The notes: a model not told the origin generated them from the letters alone. Counted from the first letter of the stretch, positions 9,510-19,313 are shown. The stretch: DNA of 64,000 nucleotides from JANQEU01 sp965228045 (GCA_965228045.1 OZ245789.1:434001-498000), one strand, 5' to 3'. Translations and numbers: made by a program.

Positions 9510-10175
9510 ATGTCTTTAATTCTGGAAGTAGATAAGGTCAAGAAAAATTATCAAAGTGGAACCAGGGATGTCAGAGTCCTTGAAGAAATCTCCTTCTCGG
9601 TGGAAGAAGGAAAGTCCCTGTCCATCGTAGGCCCGTCTGGTAGCGGAAAAACCACTTTACTCGGATTGTGTGCCGGACTAGATGGAGTAACGGATGGAGA
9701 GATCACTCTTAATAATATCCTACTGAACAGATTAACAGAGGACCAATTGGCACAAGTTCGCAATCAGCACGTGGGATTCGTTTTTCAAAACTTCCAGTTG
9801 ATCCCTACTCTTACTGCGCTTGAAAATGTCATGGTACCGCTGGAATTAAGAGGTGTGAAGAACGCCATGAAGAGTTCAATGGATTTGCTTTCACGGGTAG
9901 GGCTGCAGGATCGGATGGATCATTATCCAAGCCAGCTTTCCGGAGGTGAACAACAAAGAGTGGCCATCGCGAGGGCGTTTTCAAATGATCCGAAAATCCT
10001 TTTCGCGGACGAACCAACTGGAAATCTCGATGAGGAGACAGGAAAATCTGTTGAAGATCTGCTTTTTGAAATTAACCGCGAGAAAGGGACTACGCTGGTC
10101 ATAGTGACGCATGACATCGACCTGGCCAATAAAACCGATCAGATCATCAGACTGAAAGGAGGTAAAATTGTCTGA
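9510..10175 (+). CDS. ybbA: ABC transporter ATPase, YbbA/LolD-like
   Basis: 221-aa ATPase of the MacB/LolD/YbbA group. Walker A GPSGSGKTT (about residues 41-49), Q-loop region FVFQNFQLIP, signature LSGGEQQRVAIARA, Walker B ILFADEPTGNLD and switch His in VTHD are all intact. It overlaps the next gene, a double-FtsX permease, by 8 bases, and tesA lies divergently upstream; this is the tesA/ybbA-ybbP synteny known from E. coli. It probably powers YbbP at the inner membrane. The role of YbbAP is only partly understood (release of lipophilic compounds has been proposed). Confidence 0.95.
   Translation: MSLILEVDKVKKNYQSGTRDVRVLEEISFSVEEGKSLSIVGPSGSGKTTLLGLCAGLDGVTDGEITLNNILLNRLTEDQLAQVRNQHVGFVFQNFQLIPTLTALENVMVPLELRGVKNAMKSSMDLLSRVGLQDRMDHYPSQLSGGEQQRVAIARAFSNDPKILFADEPTGNLDEETGKSVEDLLFEINREKGTTLVIVTHDIDLANKTDQIIRLKGGKIV
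10155..10163 (+). promoter_or_regulatory. Strong Shine-Dalgarno for the TTG start of ybbP
   Basis: AAAGGAGGT ends 4 bases before the TTG at 10168, inside the last codons of ybbA. Bacteroidota genes rarely carry Shine-Dalgarno sequences, so a near-perfect one in front of a non-ATG start inside an overlap is noteworthy and fixes the start choice. Confidence 0.6.
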
Positions 10176-12738
10176 TCTTGACAAAAGGATAACCTACACC
10201 GGAGAAAAATACAGTCGCTCCTGGCTATGGAAAATGGCCTGGAGGGACAGCAGAAAAAGCCGGGGTAAATTATTTCTGTTTATTGCCTCCATCAGTCTCG
10301 GTATCGCAGCGCTTGTTGGGATTACCTCCTTTCGAGAAAATCTGATCGAAGAACTTGACAATCAATCAAAAAGTCTGCTGGGAGCTGACTTCTCCGTCAG
10401 AACCAATAAGCCGCATGATGCGGAGATCATGTTTGATTTTCAGCACCTAAGTACGGATGAGTCTGACGAAGTTTATTTCGCTTCCATGATACTATTTCCC
10501 CGAACAGATGGCACACGGCTCGTGCAGGTTCGGGCACTGGAGGGAAAATATCCCTATTACGGAGAAATAGAGACCGTACCGGCATCCGCAGCCTATGATT
10601 TCCGAAATGGACGAAAAGCCATCGTGGACGAAAAGTTATTACTACAATACAATGTAGAGCTTGGAGATTCGGTCCAGGTGGGAGAGCTCAGCTTTGAAGT
10701 GGTAGGTAAGATCAGGAAAATCCCGGGTCAATCCAGTGTTGGGACCACGATGGCCCCGGTGGTTTATATACCGCTACAGTACCTTGAGGAGACCGGATTG
10801 ATCCAGAAGGGGAGCCGGATCAACTACATTCGGTATTACCAGTTTCATCCGGATATCGATACTACCAATGTATGGACGGAGGCAAGAAATGCAGCCGAGG
10901 AAGCAGGCTATGACGTGGACACTGTGGAGGATGAAAAAGAACAGGCCGGCAGGTCTTTCAGGGATTTATCGGCGTTCCTGGAATTAGTTGCTTTTACAGC
11001 TTTACTATTGGGTTGCCTGGGTGTGGCTAGCTCCATTTATGTATATGTAAAAAGCAAATCGCAGACGGTGGCCGTCCTGAGGTGCTTAGGGATGAAGTCC
11101 AATCAGGCGATAAACATTTATTTAATACAGGTAGCAGCTTTCGGGCTCATCGGATCAGCGATCGGTTGTGCCATAGGTGTGTCGATACATATTCTTCTGC
11201 CGATTGTGACACGAGAATTCATCCCCATTACCATGACAACCTCCATCTACTGGCCGGCCATCCTGGCAGGTCTGGCCATTGGTGTGATCATCTCTGGTCA
11301 CTTCGGACTGTTGTCATTGTTGAGTTTACGTAAGATTTCACCATTGTCAGCCATTAGGCTGGGTTATGACAACATTAAGTTTCAGTGGGATACCACGGTT
11401 GCGGGGGTGGGCTTTGGCATTCTGGCATTTCTGTATCTGGCACTGCTTTGGCAATTGAAGGATCCGCTGGATGCGTTGATCTATACCGGAATTTTAGTCG
11501 GTTCACTTTTGATCCTTTTTGGCTTCGGTAAAGCGCTGAGTTGGCTGGTTCGCAAAACATTATCTAATTCAATACCCTTCGTTTGGCGCCAGGGGCTATC
11601 GAACCTTTACCGGCCAAATAACCAGACTGTTGTGCTTGTCACGACATTGGGACTCAGCACAGCCTTTCTGGCAATGCTCTATTTCATGCAGGATCTGCTT
11701 GTTCAGCGGGTCACCATCACCGGGGAAGACGAACGACCAAACACCGTCTTATTTGACATACAAAACAGTCAGCATGATGATCTCCGGGCCATGACACTGG
11801 ACTATGATCTACCCATTTTGCAGGATGTGCCCATCGTCACCATGAGGCTTCTGGAGATCAATGGCAGAACCAAGGACGAAGCCCTGGAGGATACCACTAT
11901 TAAGGTGGATGACTGGGTCTTTAACAGGGAGTATCGGGTCACGTACAGAGATTCTTTGATTGATTCCGAGATACTTGTTGAAGGAGAGTGGCTGGGGAGA
12001 GTAGAATCACCGGACGACAGTATTTTTATCTCCATCAGTAACGGATATGCAGACAATATGGACGTGGAAATTGGCGACGAGCTGGTTTTTAATGTCCAGG
12101 GAGCGATCATCAAAACCTACGTCGGAAGCTTTAGGGAGATCGACTGGCGTAGGGTACAAACCAATTTCCTGGTGGTTTTCCCAGAAGGAGTTTTGGAAGA
12201 AGCCCCTCAATTTCATGTGCTCATTACCCGGATCGATCAGACCGATGTTTCGGCCCGATACCAGCAGGCGGTAGTGCGTCAGTATCCTAATGTCTCGATC
12301 ATTGACCTTGAACTCATTCTGAAAACACTGGAGGAATTACTTAGGAAAGTTGCTTTTGTCATCAAGTTTATGGCGCTTTTCAGTATCGGTACCGGTCTGA
12401 TCGTCATGATCAGTGCCATCATTTTGAGTCGGTTCCAGCGTCTTCGGGAAAATGTCCTGCTCAGGACGCTGGGGGCTGCCAGAAATCAGCTCTGGAAGAT
12501 CATAGCCGCGGAGTATTTTTTCCTTGGCGGGCTTGGCGCAATAGCGGGACTGCTACTGGCGATGATATTTACAACCTTACTGGGACGCTTTGCTTTTGAG
12601 TTCACGTTCATTCCCAGTCTCTTACCAACGGTGGTGATCTTCTTAGCCGTGAGTTTAACAAGTGTTTTGATTGGATTACTCAATAGCAGAAATATTGTAA
12701 GGCACAGTCCGCTTGAGGTACTGAGGAACGAAACGTAG
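10168..12738 (+). CDS. ybbP: Double-FtsX ABC permease, YbbP-like
   Basis: 856 aa, starting at TTG 10168 behind a strong ribosome-binding sequence and overlapping ybbA by 8 bases. An N-terminal membrane segment (LFLFIASISLGIAALVGIT) precedes a large extracytoplasmic domain; the first FtsX block (after about residue 265, AVLRCLGMKSNQA) and a long central membrane region follow, then a second extracytoplasmic domain and the C-terminal FtsX block (VLLRTLGAARNQLWKI). The ten-TM arrangement and length match YbbP rather than MacB. It forms a transporter with YbbA. Confidence 0.93.
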   Translation: MSDLDKRITYTGEKYSRSWLWKMAWRDSRKSRGKLFLFIASISLGIAALVGITSFRENLIEELDNQSKSLLGADFSVRTNKPHDAEIMFDFQHLSTDESDEVYFASMILFPRTDGTRLVQVRALEGKYPYYGEIETVPASAAYDFRNGRKAIVDEKLLLQYNVELGDSVQVGELSFEVVGKIRKIPGQSSVGTTMAPVVYIPLQYLEETGLIQKGSRINYIRYYQFHPDIDTTNVWTEARNAAEEAGYDVDTVEDEKEQAGRSFRDLSAFLELVAFTALLLGCLGVASSIYVYVKSKSQTVAVLRCLGMKSNQAINIYLIQVAAFGLIGSAIGCAIGVSIHILLPIVTREFIPITMTTSIYWPAILAGLAIGVIISGHFGLLSLLSLRKISPLSAIRLGYDNIKFQWDTTVAGVGFGILAFLYLALLWQLKDPLDALIYTGILVGSLLILFGFGKALSWLVRKTLSNSIPFVWRQGLSNLYRPNNQTVVLVTTLGLSTAFLAMLYFMQDLLVQRVTITGEDERPNTVLFDIQNSQHDDLRAMTLDYDLPILQDVPIVTMRLLEINGRTKDEALEDTTIKVDDWVFNREYRVTYRDSLIDSEILVEGEWLGRVESPDDSIFISISNGYADNMDVEIGDELVFNVQGAIIKTYVGSFREIDWRRVQTNFLVVFPEGVLEEAPQFHVLITRIDQTDVSARYQQAVVRQYPNVSIIDLELILKTLEELLRKVAFVIKFMALFSIGTGLIVMISAIILSRFQRLRENVLLRTLGAARNQLWKIIAAEYFFLGGLGAIAGLLLAMIFTTLLGRFAFEFTFIPSLLPTVVIFLAVSLTSVLIGLLNSRNIVRHSPLEVLRNET

Positions 12739-12871
12739 GATTCAAGCCAGCGCTTTCTGAGGGTATTTGTGTTTAATACCATCTTTCGAATTAGCTCCTC
12801 TTAATTCCGAATCATCCTTCTACATTTTTTGTCTTACTTTACAAACCCAACAACTGGATGTACTCATATCT

Positions 12872-14287
12872 ATGAAAGTCATTGTGATCGGAGCGGGTCC
12901 GGCTGGACTAAGCTGCGCATATCAACTTAGCAAAGAGCCGAATGTTTCCGTGGAAGTGTATGAAGCATCGCCATACATAGGCGGGATGTCCAGAAGCTTT
13001 GACCTTTGGGGACAGCGTGTGGATCTTGGACCGCATAGGTTCTTTTCCAAGCAAAAGGAGATCAATGATTTCTTCATGGAAATGGTGGATGAGGAATATG
13101 TGTTGGTGAATCGCCAAACCAGGATCTACTATCGCAATAGTTTTTTTGACTACCCACTCAAATTATTCAATGTACTCCGGAATCTAAGTCTGGTTACGAT
13201 CATTCAGATACTATTCACCTTCTTTTGGCAAAAGCTTTTCCCAATCAATAACCCAAAAAATTTCGAAGAATGGGTGAAGGACCGCTTTGGCAGTAAACTT
13301 TTCCAGATCTTTTTCAAAAGCTATACGGAAAAACTTTGGGGCATAAAATGCACCCGGATTGATGCCGACTGGGCCGCCCAGCGAATTAAGACCCTGACGC
13401 TTTTTGAGGCAGTTAAAAGTGCCGTCATCGGAAACCGGGGTAACAAGCACAAAACCCTTGTTGATGTTTTTGCTTACCCCAATAATGGAACTGGTGCTAT
13501 CTATGAAAATGCTACCAAAAAGATCATACAAAATGGGGGCAAGGTTCACCTGGAGTCACCGGTCAAAAAAGTGATGCAGCAGAATGGAAAAGTGTCTGGG
13601 ATCGAGCTGACCGATGGAAGTGTGGTTACTGCCGATTATGTGGTATCTACAATGCCTTTGACCTTGTTGTTGAAGGGACTCGAAGAGGTACCCAAACCTG
13701 TCCTGAAAGCTGCAGATAAACTTTACTTTCGAAATACCATCCTGGTTTATCTCGAAGTTGACAACGATAAACTTTTCACTGATAACTGGCTATATATTCA
13801 TTCACCGGATGTCACTCACGGCCGAATAACCAATTTTAGAAACTGGGCGCCGACATTGACAAAGGATAAGAACACTTCTATTCTTTGTCTCGAATTCTGG
13901 TGCTTCGAGAACGATAAGATCTGGAATTTTGAGGATCAGATATTGGCGGGTATTGCCAAAAATGAGATTTTTAAGATCAACCTTATCCCTGAGGATGCCA
14001 AAATCCTGAATACTCACGTCATCAGGATACCTCGCTGCTATCCCGTGTACGAAATTGGTTACCGGGAGCACATTAATGTCTTAATTGACTATTTGAATAA
14101 CTTCAAAAATCTTGTGCCCATCGGACGATATGGTGCATTCAAATACAATAATCAGGACCATAGTATTCTGATGGGAATTTTAGCTGCACAAAAGATCGCT
14201 GAGGGGAAGGAGATCGACCTCTGGAAGATTAATACAGACAGTGAATACCAGGAAGATTCTGAGATCAAAGACGTGCTTGTACAATAA
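12872..14287 (+). CDS. FAD-dependent oxidoreductase, protoporphyrinogen-oxidase/UDP-galactopyranose-mutase-like
   Basis: 471 aa from the ATG at 12872, chosen because the FAD-binding Rossmann motif VIGAGPAGLSCAYQL begins three residues in; an upstream in-frame start at 12767 would add an unrelated 35-residue leader. The sequence DLGPHRFFSK after the second nucleotide-binding region, and the later TMPLTLL and GRYGAFKYNNQDHS segments, place it in the NAD(P)-binding amine oxidase/UGM-like superfamily often found beside sugar or polysaccharide genes. No glycan cluster lies here. The following transporter gene begins 12 bases downstream and is probably co-transcribed. The substrate is unknown. Confidence 0.88.
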   Translation: MKVIVIGAGPAGLSCAYQLSKEPNVSVEVYEASPYIGGMSRSFDLWGQRVDLGPHRFFSKQKEINDFFMEMVDEEYVLVNRQTRIYYRNSFFDYPLKLFNVLRNLSLVTIIQILFTFFWQKLFPINNPKNFEEWVKDRFGSKLFQIFFKSYTEKLWGIKCTRIDADWAAQRIKTLTLFEAVKSAVIGNRGNKHKTLVDVFAYPNNGTGAIYENATKKIIQNGGKVHLESPVKKVMQQNGKVSGIELTDGSVVTADYVVSTMPLTLLLKGLEEVPKPVLKAADKLYFRNTILVYLEVDNDKLFTDNWLYIHSPDVTHGRITNFRNWAPTLTKDKNTSILCLEFWCFENDKIWNFEDQILAGIAKNEIFKINLIPEDAKILNTHVIRIPRCYPVYEIGYREHINVLIDYLNNFKNLVPIGRYGAFKYNNQDHSILMGILAAQKIAEGKEIDLWKINTDSEYQEDSEIKDVLVQ

Positions 14288-14299
14288 ATTGGAACAGCA

Positions 14300-15211
14300 T
14301 TGAGTAAAGGGAGGATCTTACCAGTATTCATCGGAATTACAGGAATTTTGCTGTTCTCTACAAAAGCGGTTTTTGCCAAACTGATCTATAGCCACGGTGC
14401 CAATGCAGTGACCGCCCTTGCGCTAAGAATGATATTTTCTTTACCGATTTACGTCGTGATGCTGTTTACACTGAAAGCACGCATACAAGAATTAACCAGG
14501 AAGGACTATTTCTGGTTGTTGTTTTTTGGGGTGATTGGTTACTATTTATCCAGTTACCTTGATTTCAAGGGACTCGAATACATCAAGGCTGGACTTGAAC
14601 GTCTGATACTTTTCATTTACCCAACGCTGGTAATGATCATTTCTTTCCTGGCCTTCGGTGAACGACTGACTAAAGCACAGCTTCTAGGTGTTGGCATTAC
14701 GTACCTGGGCATTCTGGTAGTTTTCGTTCCCGAGCTTCAGCTCGGCGAGGAGGAAAATGTCATTCTTGGTGCTGCCCTTGTTTTCATGAGCGCCTTAACC
14801 TACGGTACCTACATTGTAGGTAGTGGATGGTTGATACCAAAATTTGGTGTACGCAGATTTACCACGTACGCCATGATCATTTCCGGTACCCTTATACTGA
14901 TTCATTATCTTATCGAGACCGGAACCCCTGTTTTATTACTCGACGAACCGGCCATTGTGTACATTTATGGCCTCTGTATGGCCATTTTCAGCACAGTGCT
15001 TCCTTCCTATTTCGTGTCCTATGGGATTAAAGGACTTGGCGCAAGCAATTTTTCCATTTTTGGAAGCCTGGGACCGATTTCCACGATCATTTTGGCATAT
15101 ATGTTTCTGGGAGAAAGATTGACCATACTACAGATATTAGGAGGACTGATTGTCATAGGAGGAGTGATGACCGCCGAATATTTCCGTAAACGAAAATCGC
15201 CTAAAACCTGA
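14300..15211 (+). CDS. DMT-superfamily (EamA) transporter
   Basis: 303 aa with ten hydrophobic segments in two EamA repeats (roughly residues 5-140 and 150-295). Typical elements include AVFAKLIYSHGANAVTALALR at the start and FLGERLTILQILGGLIVIGG at the end of the second repeat. No ATG lies near the start of homology, so a TTG at 14300 is taken. These proteins are inner-membrane metabolite or drug exporters; the substrate is not readable. The 3' end overlaps the convergent gene at 15201 by 11 bases. Confidence 0.88.
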   Translation: MSKGRILPVFIGITGILLFSTKAVFAKLIYSHGANAVTALALRMIFSLPIYVVMLFTLKARIQELTRKDYFWLLFFGVIGYYLSSYLDFKGLEYIKAGLERLILFIYPTLVMIISFLAFGERLTKAQLLGVGITYLGILVVFVPELQLGEEENVILGAALVFMSALTYGTYIVGSGWLIPKFGVRRFTTYAMIISGTLILIHYLIETGTPVLLLDEPAIVYIYGLCMAIFSTVLPSYFVSYGIKGLGASNFSIFGSLGPISTIILAYMFLGERLTILQILGGLIVIGGVMTAEYFRKRKSPKT

Positions 15212-17333
15212 CCCGGATACCGGGACCCACAAGGAAAAAAGGCTTAGCTTCCCTCAGTAAGAAACCGAAACCTGTGTAAAGTGGGAACGTGAGTTTTCGG
15301 TCAGAACTAATAGGATACAATGAACCCAGCACTACAAGGGCCACATCCCGGTTGTCACTGTTCTCCGAAAAATTCAATGCGTCAATGGCGATGAATCCTG
15401 CTCCAATTTTGTAGGGCTTGTACTTCGCGATCTTCCCTTCCTGGTAAAAGCTAAACTGGGCAATCATAGCGAAGCTGATCCCTCCCGAAAAGTTTGTAAA
15501 ACTACGCTCCGTCGTCACTCCATTTTCGTCCTCCACTTCATTGGACTTCAGAATGAGCAAACCTGCCGGGAAAGAAACGTCAATATCGAAATTATATCTT
15601 CGCTTCAGGTAGATGGTCAACTTCTTTTGTTGCTGTCCTGAGGAGTATTTTTGAGAATTGTGATTGACAGTAATCTCTATTCGGGACCACTCCTCAAGGT
15701 CATAGGTCTTTTTATTGAGAAAGGTATTGATATTTATATCGGCTGACTTACAATCCTTGGCATCATAAAAGTCAGACCTTGGAGAATTTGCAGCAGGACA
15801 TATTCCATAGTCATTGATTCTGTGGATCTCCTGGAGACTTCCTGCTTTGTTGTAAATCTTGATTTCCAGGTCGAGGTACTGCACACCGTGAAAATCATTG
15901 TTTTCATCAATCTTAGCCCGGTCGAATTCGATCAGCAGATCCGGCAACGCATCTTCAAAATAGATAGGTCTGTTAATCTCATCCACATTGTACGTTTTTG
16001 TGCCGAGGTCAAGGTTTACAAAGTCGAAGTTCCTTGGTAATTGAAATTCTTTGACCTGCAATTTCTTTCCGGTCGGTTGATTCCAGTTAAAAATATCGAT
16101 GGTCTTTCGCTGAAAGCCAGGGGGAACGGTAAGGTTAAAAATGGCCATGTTTTCATTTCGAATCAGAGAATCTGTTCCCAGTTCCCGGATGCCTCCAAAT
16201 GAGATGTTCGCCTTGTGCAGGCCGACCCCTGTCAACCTTACATTTACATTTTCGCCGGGATATAGCGTATTGGAAACTTCCCAGTCTCGGCCTTCCCTTT
16301 GAATGGAAATATTATCTATGCTGGTTTTAGGGGATATTTCAACATTGGTGACAAAGCGGGGTTCATCGCCGTCTTTGATGTACAAGTACCCATCTGACCG
16401 TTTATGAAAGGCATAAGGCCGAAACTCACAAAGCACGCGATCATTGGTCAGCCGGGAACGTGTAAAAAGCTCACCTACCAACGGACCACCGATTTCCTCC
16501 CGGTCCTCGATCCTGTAAGTTTTTTGTAAGCGCAGCAGTCGATGATTTTCAATTTGTACCAGTATAGGTTCTTTTGAATCATCATTTGGCGTGACCTCAT
16601 CCTTATCGATCTGCAAAAAAACCAGCCTGCCTTCCTTAACATCAAACCTTAAGTCGATCGGATCGAGGGAGTAGCTGAGATCTCCCGTTTCATTGATAAA
16701 TGGCTTTTTTAGTCGTATCTGAAGCGGTAGTTGGTGCACTCCTAATCCTGTTGGCAAAACATGCAGATTCCATTCACCGCTGGACTTCCCAAAACGATGG
16801 TTAATCGCGGTTTCTCTGTTCCATTGCCTCTCAAGGTATAGGTTTTCGGGATTGTTGGTTATTAACTCAAAGGATTTCTCCTCTCCGATATAAAGGTCAA
16901 AGTCAGTTTCAGAAAACTCTGCAAATGTTGGGAAAACTGGTTGAAGCGGTATCTCAATAATTGATTGAGTAGAGTCCTGTATTACGGACATTCGAAATTT
17001 GAGGAACTCTCGATTCGTCAATTCTGAAAACCTAACTTTGAAAAATGCCTGATTATTGATCAACAATAATGAATCGATTACATTGAAATCATCGGAGTAG
17101 AGTAGAGATAGATCGAAGGACTCATCAGACTCAAAGTCAATGATCACATCCACAATTTCATCATCCTGATCATATTGAAAATACAACTTTTGTTGGCCCT
17201 GTACTTCCACCTGGTTATGGGTGAGAGTATAGGTAAGCGTATCCACATTGAGTGTCACTTCCTGGATAGCAGGCTGGGCCAGGACATTTAAGGACAATAG
17301 AAACCCGAATAGAAATTGGTAGAACCGGTTCAT
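15201..17333 (-). CDS. Large exported protein with beta-rich domains and a C-terminal barrel-like region; family not recognised
   Basis: 710 aa from the ATG at 17333, where MNRFYQFLFGFLLSLNVLAQ is a good signal peptide (a longer reading from 17381 only adds a poor leader). I do not recognise the family. After the signal peptide come several hundred residues of beta-type sequence that look like successive Ig-like or similar domains (residues about 25-560), including a short Cys-containing stretch (GICPAANSPRSDF, DCKSADI). The last 130 residues alternate hydrophobic and polar residues with glycines and end in GPGIRVRF, a terminal Phe typical of outer-membrane beta-barrels. Likely a surface or outer-membrane protein. 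It stands alone; the operon context gives no hint. Confidence 0.8.
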   Translation of the reverse strand: MNRFYQFLFGFLLSLNVLAQPAIQEVTLNVDTLTYTLTHNQVEVQGQQKLYFQYDQDDEIVDVIIDFESDESFDLSLLYSDDFNVIDSLLLINNQAFFKVRFSELTNREFLKFRMSVIQDSTQSIIEIPLQPVFPTFAEFSETDFDLYIGEEKSFELITNNPENLYLERQWNRETAINHRFGKSSGEWNLHVLPTGLGVHQLPLQIRLKKPFINETGDLSYSLDPIDLRFDVKEGRLVFLQIDKDEVTPNDDSKEPILVQIENHRLLRLQKTYRIEDREEIGGPLVGELFTRSRLTNDRVLCEFRPYAFHKRSDGYLYIKDGDEPRFVTNVEISPKTSIDNISIQREGRDWEVSNTLYPGENVNVRLTGVGLHKANISFGGIRELGTDSLIRNENMAIFNLTVPPGFQRKTIDIFNWNQPTGKKLQVKEFQLPRNFDFVNLDLGTKTYNVDEINRPIYFEDALPDLLIEFDRAKIDENNDFHGVQYLDLEIKIYNKAGSLQEIHRINDYGICPAANSPRSDFYDAKDCKSADININTFLNKKTYDLEEWSRIEITVNHNSQKYSSGQQQKKLTIYLKRRYNFDIDVSFPAGLLILKSNEVEDENGVTTERSFTNFSGGISFAMIAQFSFYQEGKIAKYKPYKIGAGFIAIDALNFSENSDNRDVALVVLGSLYPISSDRKLTFPLYTGFGFLLREAKPFFLVGPGIRVRF

Positions 17334-17381
17334 GTCTGCAAAGATGACCTTAAAAGTAAAAATGAGCCGTAATTTCGTCAA

Positions 17382-18593
17382 TTACTCTACCCGTTCACTG
17401 GTCAATATTTCAGGTTTACCCTCGATCGTCTTGTGGACAGGACATCTGTCGGCGATTTCAATCATGCGTTTCCGTTGTTCATCCGTCAGATCGCCTTCCA
17501 GTACTATTTCTCTTTTTATCTGATCAATTTTACCCTCCTGATCGCTTGCACATTCCTCGCAGTCCTTCGCATAAATCTTTTCCTGAGTCAGGTAGACCTC
17601 TACATTCTTAAGTTCTATTTTTTTGAAATCAGCGTACATTTTGAGCGTCATGGCGGTACATGCCCCAAGTGCCGTTAACAGATACTGGTAGGGGTTTGGA
17701 CCCAAATCTCTTCCACCTGCGTCCTCCGGCTCATCGGCCAATAGCTGATGTTTGCCTGCTTCCACTGCGCAAAGGAATTCAGCCGTATCCAGGTCGATCC
17801 TCACGGACTGTTGATCTTCTACATGGATTTCAGCATCAATGTATCTTTTTGTCCATGAAGCTACTACTTCACCCACATACCGGGAATCCGCTTCTTTACT
17901 CATTAGATGGTCCGCTCCATCCAGTGAAATGAAGCTTTTGGGGTGTTTCGCTGCCGTATAAATCTCTGCCGCATTTTCAATTCCCACGATATTGTCCTGT
18001 GGGGAATGGATCACCAATAGGGCTCGCTTTATGGCCCCTATCACATCTTTCATGCTGTTTTTTTCAAGATCGTCAATGAATTGTTTTTTGATGTGAAATG
18101 GGCGCCCTCCAATGTTGACCTTTGCTTCACCCTTCTCGTCTATTTCACTCTCAGCGCCTTCAATTAAATGACGGACGTGAATAGGATTGGATGGAGCTCC
18201 GACAGTCACCACAGCCTTTACCTTGTCCATCCTGGAAGCCGAGTGTAGGGCCGCAGCGCCTCCAAGCGAATGACCCATCAAAATGGATGGAGCCTGGAAG
18301 TTGGTTTCCAGGAAATTGTAGGCACTTACAAGGTCGGTTATGTTCATTGTGAAGTTAGAATCAGCAAAATCCCCTTTGCTTTGACCAAGACCGGTAAAAT
18401 CAAATCGAAGAACGCCAAAACCTTTTGAAGTCAGTGCCCTGGAAATATTGTCCACCGCTTTCAAAGTCTTGGAACAGGTAAAGCAGTGAGCAAAAAGCAC
18501 GAAAGCTTTTGGGTTGATTCCAAGAGGCAGATCCACCAATCCGGATAGCTCAATGCCTGATTCGTTCGGAAATTTTACTTTTTGAGATTTCAT
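17382..18593 (-). CDS. Bifunctional alpha/beta hydrolase-OsmC fusion protein
   Basis: 403 aa. The N-terminal half (to about residue 250) is an alpha/beta hydrolase: oxyanion region LFAHCFTCSKTL, nucleophile elbow GHSLGGAAAL (Ser in GHSLGG), acid-containing HSPQDNIVG and a late DGADHL with the catalytic His. The C-terminal half (about 265-400) is an OsmC/Ohr-like domain with the two redox Cys, in LTALGACTAMTLKMYAD and in DRCPVHKT. OsmC proteins reduce organic hydroperoxides. The same fusion is common in other bacteria, so it is not a local artefact. Monocistronic, divergent from the gene at 18687. Confidence 0.93.
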   Translation of the reverse strand: MKSQKVKFPNESGIELSGLVDLPLGINPKAFVLFAHCFTCSKTLKAVDNISRALTSKGFGVLRFDFTGLGQSKGDFADSNFTMNITDLVSAYNFLETNFQAPSILMGHSLGGAAALHSASRMDKVKAVVTVGAPSNPIHVRHLIEGAESEIDEKGEAKVNIGGRPFHIKKQFIDDLEKNSMKDVIGAIKRALLVIHSPQDNIVGIENAAEIYTAAKHPKSFISLDGADHLMSKEADSRYVGEVVASWTKRYIDAEIHVEDQQSVRIDLDTAEFLCAVEAGKHQLLADEPEDAGGRDLGPNPYQYLLTALGACTAMTLKMYADFKKIELKNVEVYLTQEKIYAKDCEECASDQEGKIDQIKREIVLEGDLTDEQRKRMIEIADRCPVHKTIEGKPEILTSERVE

Positions 18594-18686
18594 CTTTTGG
18601 GTTATGTTAATTTCTTCTTACATTTTGACTACCAAAACAACCTTTGTCCAAGACTTGTGTCTTTGATAAATAAAACTAATTAACCC

Positions 18687-19313
18687 TTGAAACTCACTGG
18701 CTTCATATTGCTATTTCTTTTTATACCATTGTTGGGCAACGGACAAGTGTTGCACTATGATGTGATAAAGGGAAATAAAGTAATTGGAAACCTGGATGTG
18801 TCCCGATCCAATAAGAACGGACGCCAAACCATCAGGATCAACAGTCACGTTGAGTATCGGATACTAATTTCTTTCGAAGTGAATTTTTCTCTTGAGGAGA
18901 CTTTTGTCAAAAATGTATTACTGGAAGGTAAAGCCATGAACACGCTGAATGGTGTGACCCAAAAAGAAACTGAAATAAGAAAAACCGATAACGGGTATAC
19001 TCTGGTACTAGGAGGTACACCAACTAACATTTACGATGAGATCAGATACTCTGTTTCCGAAGTTTATTTTCGTGAGCCAGTAAATATTGACCGGGCTTTT
19101 TCTCAACATTTTGGAAAATTTGTCTATTTCGAGAAGACTGGGGATCACCAATACCAGCTGGATTCTCCTGATGGCGAAAATGAATACACTTACGAAAATG
19201 GAGTTTGCACTGAAGTAGAGATCTATCGTGATTTTGGGCATTTGACTTTTAAAATGAAACCTGAAACGTATGCACTCGTGAAACAAAGAGCAGACACGGT
19301 TTCTACTAAATGA
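18687..19313 (+). CDS. Exported protein, DUF6134-like
   Basis: 208 aa starting at TTG 18687; the first residues MKLTGFILLFLFIPLLGNGQ form a signal peptide, and no ATG lies in a better place. The mature protein is mainly beta strands with the opening HYDVIKGNKVIGNLDVSR. By eye it belongs with DUF6134 proteins of Bacteroidota, function unknown. Its stop overlaps the start of the DUF697 gene as ATGA, so the two are translated together. A 93-base gap separates it from the divergent hydrolase-OsmC gene. Confidence 0.75.
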   Translation: MKLTGFILLFLFIPLLGNGQVLHYDVIKGNKVIGNLDVSRSNKNGRQTIRINSHVEYRILISFEVNFSLEETFVKNVLLEGKAMNTLNGVTQKETEIRKTDNGYTLVLGGTPTNIYDEIRYSVSEVYFREPVNIDRAFSQHFGKFVYFEKTGDHQYQLDSPDGENEYTYENGVCTEVEIYRDFGHLTFKMKPETYALVKQRADTVSTK

